Origin: Hyparrhenia diplandra
Taxonomy: Eukaryota > Streptophyta > Magnoliopsida > Poales > Poaceae
Direction of reading: 5' to 3'
DNA: 64,000 bases
NCBI GenBank assembly: GCA_015847255.1
Contig: JADLZK010012669.1
Coordinates: 50,650 to 114,649 of the forward strand
In this document: positions 25,869 through 34,247 of the stretch, piece after piece
How positions within the stretch are numbered: position 1 is the first letter of the stretch
Layout: the number at the start of each line of letters is the position of its first letter
Notes under the pieces: model-generated
Told to the model about the DNA's origin: nothing
Database searches by the model: none
Seen by the model: the letters and a program-made list of their open reading frames with translations, nothing else
Made by a program: the position numbers and the translations under genes

Positions 25869-26125
25869 ACCCATGTAGGGGCGGTTCTAGATCGAGCCGC
25901 CCCTAATGTTATTACAGCGGGGCGGTTCACACCCCGCCCCCCTTCAGGCGTGCCTTCATTAGAGGCGGCTGGATATCGAATCGCCCCCAATAACAATAGG
26001 GGCGGTTCGTAGAACACCGCCCGCCGTGGCCCGATAGGGGCGGCCGGTAACCAAAGATCCTAGCCGCAAGTCAGTAGGGGCGCCTCGTAAAACGAACCGC
26101 CCCTAATGTAAACGGGGGGCGTTCT
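25869..26125. repeat. Right subterminal repeats of the CACTA element
   Basis: Inverted GGGGCGGTT/AACCGCCCC pairs at about 25,878, 25,920, 25,968, 26,000, 26,036 and 26,090, mirroring the left end. They sit immediately inside the terminal inverted repeat at 26,128-26,143. Confidence 0.75.
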
Positions 26126-26146
26126 TACGCTTTTGTAGTAGTGAAA

Positions 26147-27010
26147 ATGTAAGCGAAAACAGCTCCAGCTCCGGCCACTCTGAAGCGCTTGTGACACTGT
26201 TGTGTTGGGTGCGGCTTCACCACCAAGACACACCACACACCGAGCAGGGCAACGGGGATCCAAGCAGAAGAGATGGTCCACTCCACAGCCACAACAACAA
26301 GGGACCTGCATTTGCCTTTGCCTTGGTGAGGAAGACGTAGCTGTCTGGGGGAGTGGGGAAGATACCATTAGCATTGTTTAAGCACATGTGGGAACAAAAA
26401 GAAACGGCTCATCAGAGATCAGGATCCAAACACACACAAACACACACACATCGGATCCCCAAACGACGAGGAGGGGAGGAGCTCCACATGGCACCAGCTC
26501 AGGACGCACGCACGCCCTTGATGGGTGCTCTCCCAGCCCTGACACCGAATCACTAAACAAATCATCATCAGACAGATGCCATCCACTGATCCAGCACACA
26601 CACACACGGTTACTTGGATGCATCACAGAAAGGTTACCATATCTCACGAGGAGAGAAGAGAAAGAGAAGAAAGCAGGAGAGAGAAGACTCAGAGTGATGT
26701 GAGTGAAAGCTGCTGGCTGCCATTGCTGATGCACCCACTCGTGCAAACACCTCCTTTATTTTACTGGTACGAGTACACGCAGCAGCTACTGTGCGTGATG
26801 CATCGGCTTCTTTGCACGCCCTCGCCGGCCGGCCGGCCGGTCTAATCAGAGAGGGGACGACGACGACGCAACCAAATGCTTCAAGCTACGGCTACGGGAA
26901 CCCGGACGTGTCCACGCATATGGCTCCAAGCTAGTACGGCGCCACTCTGAGGTTTCTTTTTAGTATTTTATTAATTAGGTTAATGTCGTAATCGTCTACA
27001 TTTTGACTTA
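26147..27010. other. Intergenic region with no recognised gene
   Basis: Mixed-composition DNA with CA-rich microsatellite stretches near 26,430 and 26,597 and a short GGCC run at 26,827. Long frames overlap in both strands between 26,378 and 26,845 and show no domain. Confidence 0.5.
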
Positions 27011-27014
27011 CTAC

Positions 27015-28226
27015 AACTATTGTTTCAGAAGCTGTTTTAGAATGGTTCATGTCATCTTGGGCTCCGGCTCTAACACTAGATTATAGAGGTAGGAGTAGGT
27101 GTATTAGTGAGCAACGCTCCAACAATGCTTGACAAGGCGTGACCTAAGCTATTACTACCTCAGTCCAATTTGATCTTTGAATAGCTACGAGTAGTACTAC
27201 TCTCCATGTTTCACGGTCGTTTGACGCCAGTGATGTTACTGTACTGATGTTAGTGGTGACCTAGCTAAGCTAGCGCATTGGTCCCCCTAGCATTTCCTTC
27301 CTTTTCACCATGAAAGAAAAAGGAGAAGAAAAGAAAAGATGTTGAGCTGACCTGAGCCTGAGCACGCAGTGAGACGTACTAGAGTATGGATGTGAAATGA
27401 GCGTACATACAGTAGCAGCTGGGCCGCCGGCTCAGAGTGATGCCGCGCCGGGCGTGTATGCCAGCAGGGTGCGGAAATCAAGGGATCCATCCATGGAGCA
27501 CTGCCTGCACCAGCCAGCCAGCCAGAGGTAGACGAAGGGCATTCGATTGACGGATCGTGCAGGCCATCTCACATGGCAGTGCCACTGCCATCCAAGGCCT
27601 TGTTTAGATGGCTAAAGTTCCTAACTTTTTCACTCTCCCTCCATCACATTTTACATTTAAATACATCAAAAAATATAATGTTTCTACATATAAAATGTAG
27701 GTAAAAATAACTGTTTTAGAATGGTTCATGTTTAGATCTATATAGATTATAGAGGTAGGGAGTAGACGCATTCTTTTGACAAGTGCTATTACTACTGCTA
27801 GTTCTACCCCATGATCTTTGAATAGTAGGATAATATTTATCACAAACACGCAAAACGTTACTGTACTGATGTTAGTGGTGACCTAGCTAAGTTAGCGCAT
27901 TGGTGCAGCATTTTACTTTTTCACCATGAAGTTTTTGGAAGAAAAGAAAAACATCTAAACAAGGCCCAAATCCATGGCGGCAAGCAAAGCAGCAAGCTCT
28001 GCAGCAGCAATGCAGAGCCGTATGCCAGCAGGGTGCAGCAAGCAATGCAGCATCCATCCATCACATCACAAATCACATCCATCCTGAGGGCCGTGACGGA
28101 TCGTGCACATCTCCATCCGTGCCACTGCCATCCAAATCCATGGCGGCAAGCGTGTTGCAGCAGCAATGCAGAGCCGCCCACAAGAGCAGCAAGCAGCATC
28201 CTTTCACATCACAAATCACATCCTTC
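27015..28226. repeat. Diverged local duplications upstream of the 14-1-1-like gene
   Basis: Block X (27,030-27,310) reappears in shortened form at 27,710-27,930, sharing CTGTTTTAGAATGGTTCATG, TGATCTTTGAATAG and GTTACTGTACTGATGTTAGT. Block Y (27,456-27,595, from GTATGCCAGCAGGGTGC to GCCACTGCCATCCAA) reappears at 28,020-28,136. CAAATCCATGGCGGCAAGC occurs at 27,967 and 28,133, and CACATCACAAATCACATCC at about 28,061 and 28,206. The region has therefore been duplicated more than once. Confidence 0.85.
27596..27966. mobile_element. MITE with GGCCTTGTTTAGATG ends enclosing a copy of upstream DNA
   Basis: Perfect 15-bp inverted ends (27,596-27,610 and 27,952-27,966) are flanked by CAA on both sides (27,593-27,595 and 27,967-27,969). 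The paralogous sequence at 28,121-28,151 reads straight through GCCACTGCCATCCAAATCC without an insert and so serves as the empty site. The left third resembles the family body (CTCCCTCCATCACATTTTACATTTAAATAC). The centre is a diverged copy of block X from about 680 bases upstream. Confidence 0.85.
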
Positions 28227-28651
28227 CCTGACCGTTTACAACTCATGTTCATCTTCACTTCACCCCCGACCAACATCACCATGGGCTGTAGACCCGGTCC
28301 ATGCACTCCCTCCCTCCCTCCCCCACGGCCCAACCCCACCAAGCCCACCCAGGCCCGCCCGCCATTAATGCAGATCCATCCATGGACCGGGTCCACCCCC
28401 ACCACCAACCGAATCCTAAGACACACGCACGCACACCCACGAGCCACGAGCACTTGACCCTTCCCTTCCCTCCCTTCCAACGCAAGCAGCTCCACCACCG
28501 GAGGATCCCGAGCTCACTCACTCACCACCTCGCCTTCCTCGCCTCTCCGCACGCCCGCCCCGCGCGCCACCCACCCGCCGCCGCCGCCTCACGCACTCTC
28601 ACAACCCCATCACACAGGCGCAGCCAACCAAAACCAACCAACCCAGCATCC

Positions 28652-30000
28652 ATGAAGCCACCGGCGGCGAGTCCGGGGCGGGCGGAGAAGCCTCCACAGC
28701 TAGCGGCGCCAGCGCCACCAGGTCTAGCGCGTCTGCTCCTAAGCAAGAGCCGGCGCGGCGCGCGGTCGCGGCGTGCTCCACCGGCCACGTCGCCCATGTT
28801 CGTGTCACGCGGCGCCGCGCGGACCCGCGCCGCCGCCGATGGAGCCGAGCCGTCGTCGCCTAAGGTCACCTGCATTGGCCAGGTGCGGATGCGCAAGTCG
28901 GGGAAGAAGAAGAACAAGCCTGCCTCTGCCTCTGCGTCGTCGTCGGCGGCCGGGCGGGAGAAGGGAGCCGCTGGTAGCGCCAGGGGGGTGGTGGTGGTGG
29001 ATACTACTACTGTCGTTGCCTGAAGAAGGCGTTTTTGTGCGGTGGGTTGTTCGCGTTCGAGTCGAGGAAGAGGAGGCATAATAAAGGCGCCACCGCCGGA
29101 GGTGGTGGTGGATCAGCGGGAGCGTGGGAGGCGGTCACCGTGGGTGTTTAGTAGTAGAGATGTCGCTGTTGCTGCCGCGCCGAAGATGACCGCCGCGGAT
29201 CCGCGTCGTCGGTTGGAGGATGAGGACGACGACGAGGAGGAGGAGATGCAGGTCGGCATCGGGGTCTTCGGATCGATCGGTCGGGAGGAAGGCGAGAAGA
29301 AGATGGGGATCGACGAGGAGCAGGACGACGATGATGATGCGCAGGCGCAGCTCGTGTCGTCGGCTACCACGACGCCGCCTAAGAACGCGCTACTACTCAT
29401 GCGCTGCCGGTCCGCGCCGCAGAACCGCACGTCGCCGCTCACGTCACGGTTCCTCGCCACCGCCGCCGTGGGGTTGGGATCGGCGCCGTCGCCGTCGCCG
29501 ACCAGGGATGCTGCGGTGTCCCCGTCCGTTCGGAGGACGGAGAAGCTGATGTCCTCGTCCCCATCCCTTCGCCTTCCCCGCGGAAGCCGAAGCCGGTGTC
29601 GGCGGACGAGGACGGCGTGACGACGACACAACAAGCTGGAAGCTGCGACGGCGGCGGCGGCGCGTGAGCAGCAGGAGCCGCAGCTGATCTTAGGCGGCGA
29701 AAAAAAGAAGAGGAAGTTGTACAAGACGACGACGAGTTCGATGCGTACGACGACAACGAGGAGGAAGAAGAGGAGGACGAGACGATGCGGTGCTCGTCGG
29801 CGCGTCCGCTGGTGCTGCAGCGGTGCAAGTCGGAGCCGGCGACGACCGCGGCCGCGAAGATGGCGGCGGCGGGGCCCGCGGCGGACGCGACGGCCGCCGG
29901 GTGCTTCTGGGCCCACGGCGGGAGCAGCGGCCGGAGGAGGCACGCGCCACCACCGCCGCCGCACGCTCCGGCGCCGGCAGTGGCTTTGACCGGTCACTGA
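28652..30000 (+). pseudogene. Syringolide-induced 14-1-1-like plant protein, with several frameshifts
   Basis: Translation from ATG 28652 gives SPMFVSRGAARTRA and SSPKVTCIGQVRMRKSGKKK, then stops at 29,023. A second frame continues CRCLKKAFLCGGLFAFESRK from 29,011. The first frame resumes near 29,145 with an acidic run, LLLMRCRSAPQNRTSP and a Ser/Pro stretch. The other frame ends with an acidic run and LVLQRCKSEPATTAAAK up to TGA at 30,000. These motifs mark the family of soybean syringolide-induced protein 14-1-1, a plant-specific group of unknown biochemical function linked to defence responses. About five frame switches (near 29,010, 29,145, 29,565, 29,630 and 29,700) leave a net loss of one base over roughly 450 codons. 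It could be a decayed gene, a mis-assembled GC-rich gene, or partly unrecognised introns. Confidence 0.6.
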
Positions 30001-30720
30001 GATGGAGATGTGGAGTGATGGTGGTGGGACCCTCAAGTCAGTATAATGTTTTACCCTTTTGTTTCCTTCTGCTGCTGCTGCTGTTAAATCGGGAACATTT
30101 TACTATTGGTATAATTAAGCTGTGTAGTAATTTTTTTTTTCTTTTTTGGCTTAGTCTTCCCTCATGTCTCTCCACATCAATCAAAGCTGCATGCTTTTTG
30201 TTGTAAATATATAAATGTGCATTCACTTGGAATTTCTTTACTCTTGTCTATTTTGAGTACTTGTATATATTTATTAACAGGTCCTTAGTAGTAATAATGT
30301 GTTGTTTCAAGGAAGATTCTAGTTATAGTGAGCTGACCAAGGTAGAAAATGCTGCACACATACACACACATATGAGCACATTTTATAGTGGGATGAAGAA
30401 ATTGGACAGGACAGGAGATTGTTGAATCGCTTTCACGAAAGCTACGGCTCCTGTGTCCAGTAGTCTCCACCCACATGAATGAACAGCAAGAGTTGGGAGA
30501 GCACGGAGAGTGAGTGAGAGTGAGCTCAGCTCGCTTTCATGACAGTTACAGCTCCATGGCAGCCACTCCACTCCGCACCGGTGACAGAATTAAATTGAAG
30601 TTGAACGGGCCCGTCCAGTAACGCCTTCACAGTTTCTTGGTTCCATTTGGAATTGAGTAAATTCAGAATTTCAAAAAAAAAAAAAAAAAAAAAACTAGAA
30701 TTCAGTAACTGCCCTACAGT

Positions 30721-30747
30721 TTTTTTTTTTTTTTTTTTTTTGACAAC
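30721..30747 (-). mobile_element. Minimal poly(A) retro-insertion with target-site duplication
   Basis: A run of T followed by GACAAC is flanked by the same 15-16 bases (TAACTGCCCTACAGTT) at about 30,706-30,720 and 30,748-30,763. Read on the minus strand this is six bases plus poly(A), as expected from an extremely 5'-truncated LINE- or SINE-type insertion. Confidence 0.65.
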
Positions 30748-31673
30748 TAACTGCCCTACAGTTAGGTTGGTCACCGGCTATGCATGGGCTGCTGGGCTGT
30801 GCACGACTCCAGCAGCTTCAAATGAGAAATCCGTTGGAGAATTCCTTCCAAAATTCACTCACGTGCGCATCGGATTTGTTGGTTTGCGGCCCCCCTCGGT
30901 TTGAGTTGAGGGCCCGTTTGGATCTTTTGTTTGACCTAGATTAAAATCTACTTCATCTCAACAATGCTACTTTGTTTAGAAGATGATGATATTCCACCAC
31001 TTTTTAGATCTGAAGCACGGAGCTGTGTCAAATTCAGAGGGTAAGAACAGAAACTGGAATTAAGGCCTTGTTTAGTTGGCAAATATTTTCATTCCAACTT
31101 CCATTTTTCTAATCTCTCTCCATCACATCACATTAAACACCAAAAGATATAGACAACAAAGTAAAATACGGTAAAAATTTATCCATCAGCCGTTCTGTTA
31201 TACATCATGAGCCGAATATTTTCGCCCTCGCTGCTGCGGTCGGTGTTTCACAACAAAACAACAACACTTCAATTAAGATCTGAAAAAAAATGTCATTCTT
31301 TATTTTGAAATACAAGATTCCATTACATGGGAACAACACAGTCCACGAGCAAAATTCAAAAGGGTTTTGATTTTTTTTCTTGAATATGCAAAAAGGGTTT
31401 TTATTGACGATGAGCATTTTTTGAGCCAAGGAATATAGGTACCAGAGAACATTTTAAAAAAAGAGGGCTACAAGGCCAGAGCAATTTGTTTCCCAGATTA
31501 TCTTTTTTTTTTTTTGTTTACTCTCGTCTAGGTGATGTTATCATTAGCCAAAAACAACAAGGGAGAATGGTTTATTGGTATGGATATATATGGACCTGTT
31601 AGCTCAGGATCCAAACATCTAGTGACTCAACTTTAGCTCGGGCTAAGAGTTAGTTTTAGCCTACCTAATTATA

Positions 31674-31915
31674 CTCTTTCTGTCCTCGAATAAATCAATT
31701 ACTAGAATCTGTGCCCATCAAAAAAAAGTTTGACCAACTTTATAAAAAAAGAGTATAACATTTACGATATAAAATAAGCACCTTATAAAATATTTTCTAT
31801 GATAAATCTCATGATACTAATTTGCTAACATAAATCTAAGATTTTTCTAGAAATTGTTAAATTTTAAAAAGATTGACTTAAGATCAATTTTTAAATTAGA
31901 TTAGATGGGGAAGTA
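31674..31915. mobile_element. Decayed Stowaway/mariner-like MITE
   Basis: Begins ACTCTTTCTGTCC and ends GATGGGGAAGTA, imperfect forms of the CTCCCTCCGTCC ends of this group. The AT-rich interior contains the common TTGACCAA and GATTGACTTAAG stretches. The target duplication is not clear. Confidence 0.45.
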
Positions 31916-32521
31916 CCACCAATAGTAAGACAGAATATAAATCCATGCATCCACCTGGCACTGAAATGAAATGATTCCTTTTGATCGTGTAAAACAAACA
32001 CCATCCAGATCGATGTGGCCGGACCCGGTTGTTACTGTGATCCTACTTCAAACACCCTCATGTGAATTCTAAATATTAGTACAAGTGGAGTACAAGCAAA
32101 AGGTTGGCAGGCATAGTAGTGCCTGCATAGCAGTAGCACATGAGGTGAGCATCGAGTTGACCAGCGAATGCACAATGACAGGCGGGCATTAGTGGACTAA
32201 CCTAGTACTGTAGTAGGAGTAATCTATAGTAATATTATTAATTAATTTAATTTAATAATATGAGCACAGGGTGCACCCACCGTGTCATCTCGAGATCTGC
32301 TTTTTTTTTTCACCCCACTGGCGCATGTAATCGTGCATGGGCGACACCGCGACAGGACACCAAGAGAGACAAAGGCTTTTCTTTTTTTTTTTTTTTTGTT
32401 CAATTTTTTGCAGGAGAGGACAGGGACGACGCTACGTGCGGCGGGGCCGCTTTTTTTTACCGTTTTCGTCGTCGTCGTGTCACCGGCGGACTAGGCCACG
32501 AATTATATTTGGGCTATCTTT

Positions 32522-32923
32522 TTATTGGGTCAGCATGGGCCGTCGAATCTTTGGGAAATGGTTCTTGGCATTCGTCCCCCAACCAACCACAAGAGTCAAC
32601 AGAAGCCGATTTTCCAGACGTACTTTTTTAATTAATATACAGGTACATTTTATCAAAAAAAAAAAAACACACCATGAATTGATGAATTGATTGAACAATG
32701 TTTTTTGTGAATTGTTTCGGCGGCGCACATGTGAGAGGTATTGCTTACTGATGGTGAGCAGCTTGCTGTGCACGGCGGCCGCCGTCTCGCCATGCTTCAC
32801 TAGGGAGGACGAAGAGGTAGAAACACTGGAAGCTGCAGCTCCGGCAACACAAGCTTGGAGGAGGACGAGGAAGCTTACTACAATGAACAAAGGAGCTCGC
32901 TTCTGAAAGCACCACATGATCAT
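32522..32923 (-). CDS. Possible small secreted-protein gene
   Basis: ATG at 32,923 starts a protein with a strong signal-peptide profile: a short basic N-terminus (FQKRAP), a hydrophobic core (LFIVVSFLVLLQA), small residues (CVAGAA), then a Ser/Thr-rich stretch and a basic segment (YLSHVRRRNNS). A TATAAAT at 33,057-33,063 on the same strand is about 130 bases upstream of the ATG. A good splice donor (CA|GTAAGC) falls at 32,748-32,749, so the true first exon may end there and the later hydrophobic Phe/Ile stretch may be intron. I do not recognise the family. No CLE, IDA, CEP, RALF or cysteine-rich signature was seen. It may be a precursor of a secreted peptide or a chance frame. Confidence 0.4.
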   Translation of the reverse strand: MIMWCFQKRAPLFIVVSFLVLLQACVAGAAASSVSTSSSSLVKHGETAAAVHSKLLTISKQYLSHVRRRNNSQKTLFNQFINSWCVFFFLIKCTCILIKKVRLENRLLLTLVVGWGTNAKNHFPKIRRPMLTQ

Positions 32924-33056
32924 GGTTCTGGTAGGATCCGAGAGTCGTCGCGACGGCGGTGTACACGAGATGAATGGAGGAGAAACGATGTAGTATTGCT
33001 CTTGGTCAATGTATATTCAAAATCTACTATGTATCCAATAGTGTTAGAGCAGAGGA

Positions 33057-33063
33057 ATTTATA
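33057..33063 (-). promoter_or_regulatory. TATA box candidate for the small secreted-protein gene
   Basis: TATAAAT on the minus strand, followed 30 bases on by the presumed start region and about 130 bases on by the ATG at 32,923. The spacing suits a core promoter. Confidence 0.4.
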
Positions 33064-33139
33064 GCACGGGAACTACATGTACTAACTTCGACAATACTCC
33101 TACATGATACCCCTCCCTCCTCCACCAAACTTTGACTAA

Positions 33140-33323
33140 GGCCCTGATTGGTTCCTCTAGGACTAGGGATTAGGGACTAAATTCTAGTCTAATTTAGTCT
33201 CAAAATTACCGAACAAGAGGACTTCATTTAATCCCTAGTCCAATAGACTCTTACGAGGGACTAGTGACTAATTTTTAGTTTCTATTAGTCTCTAGGCCCT
33301 AGTCCCTTGAACCAAACAGGACC
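33140..33323. mobile_element. Tourist-like MITE, 184 bp
   Basis: Ends GGCCCTGATTGGTTC and, inverted, GGTCCTGTTTGGTTC, flanked by TAA on both sides (33,137-33,139 and 33,324-33,326). The interior consists of ACTAGGGATTAGGGACTAA-type repeats in inverted order. This fits the PIF/Harbinger (Tourist) group with its 3-bp TAA duplication. Confidence 0.85.
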
Positions 33324-33395
33324 TAAGATTATGGCATATCTTGGGGAATTTAGGTCTTACATAAAGTAAAGTGCGGATAACCGTTAACTTTTGAG

Positions 33396-34239
33396 CAATG
33401 GCGGAGCTCTTTCATGGCAAGGTATGGCACTGGCCATACCTTGAAGTCCAAAAAATTTTGAACACCATATAGTATACATTATGTTGGTGTTGGGCTAAAT
33501 GGTCATACTTATATGGGCATGATGCTTTGGCCTACACAATCGTAAGTGGTCACGTATATACGAGGTCCATCCATCCATATGTTCCGCCACTAGCAGAGTC
33601 ATCGACAGATCGAAATCGAATCTTCTATCTCTACGCGCTGCGCCGCTGCCGCCTGTGTCACAGCACCACTGCTCGATCAGATCAAGCTCAGGCGATCATC
33701 GTGACTGCATCTGCTTGGAGCGCAAGGAACTCCTCCTCCGGCCTCCGCTGCTTAGTCTTTACGATTTACCCAAAAGGAAAAAACAAGGGCAATGCCAAAA
33801 CAAGTACATGTTTAATCTTGTAGACGACAAATTTGGTATAAATTAATTGGCATGTGTGGTTTTAATATACTTGTTGAATAATTGGTGGTGGTGAATTGTA
33901 GATTTGAGGACATTTTGGTCCAGTGGTGGAGAGAGATTCAAGAACAAGTAGAAGAGGATGGTGGATTTGACTTAGATGACTTTGAACGGTCTGTTGTCGT
34001 AGTTGAAGAGAGGATGGAAAATGAAATTGCAGCAAATCAAGTAGAGAATGCAATTGCCTATATCGCCTAGACGCAATTGATGTTCATCTATACATACATG
34101 TGTCTTTCTATTTATCAAAATACTTTTACTTATGTAGTAGATAACTTATAAATACTATGTGTATAAACCAATGAGAAATCTTTGGTATCTATGTTATCGA
34201 TTTCGCCACCCCTTAATTTTGTTTCGTCCTCTGCCATTG
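33396..34239 (+). mobile_element. Non-autonomous hAT element, 844 bp, with 8-bp duplication
   Basis: Starts CAATGGCGGAGC and ends with the inverse of CAATGGCAGAGG. CTTTTGAG flanks it exactly on both sides (33,388-33,395 and 34,240-34,247), the 8-bp duplication typical of hAT transposons. No transposase domain is present. A 62-residue frame at 33,882-34,070 (ILVQWWREIQEQVEEDGGFD, then acidic residues) looks coding-like but is not recognised and could be a captured fragment. Confidence 0.85.
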
Positions 34240-34247
34240 CTTTTGAG

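Larger units (their letters stand above)
6928..26143 (-). mobile_element. Large CACTA (En/Spm) DNA transposon, about 19.2 kb
   Basis: The left end reads CACTACTACTAAACGC. The right end, on the minus strand, reads CACTACTACAAAAGCG. Both are preceded outside by AAA (6925-6927 and 26144-26146), the 3-bp target duplication typical of CACTA elements. Inverted GGGGCGGTT/AACCGCCCC motifs crowd both subterminal regions (about 6966-7340 and 25869-26125). Inside, on the minus strand, lie a TNP2-like transposase and a second gene with Transposase_24-like and Ulp1-like regions. The large size comes from tandem repeats at 19.3-21.6 kb and 12.0-12.5 kb and a probable inserted LTR at 14.5-18.25 kb. Both genes contain frame breaks, so it is probably not autonomous as read here. 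Confidence 0.85.
30001..32521. other. Intergenic region with MITE relics
   Basis: Holds the presumed 3' UTR of the 14-1-1-like gene, two facing homopolymer tracts at 30,673-30,741, a truncated GGCCTTGTTTAG MITE (about 31,064-31,190), a decayed Stowaway/mariner-like sequence (about 31,674-31,915) and an AT palindrome near 32,230-32,260. No gene was recognised. Confidence 0.55.

Noticed and set aside
28522..30036. Long minus-strand frames (185 and 307 codons) opposite the 14-1-1-like gene
   Set aside because: They are antisense shadows of GC-rich coding sequence. The family motifs lie on the plus strand.
31064..31190. Complete GGCCTTGTTTAGTT MITE
   Set aside because: Only the left end is visible and no inverse end or duplication was found, so it is a truncated relic.
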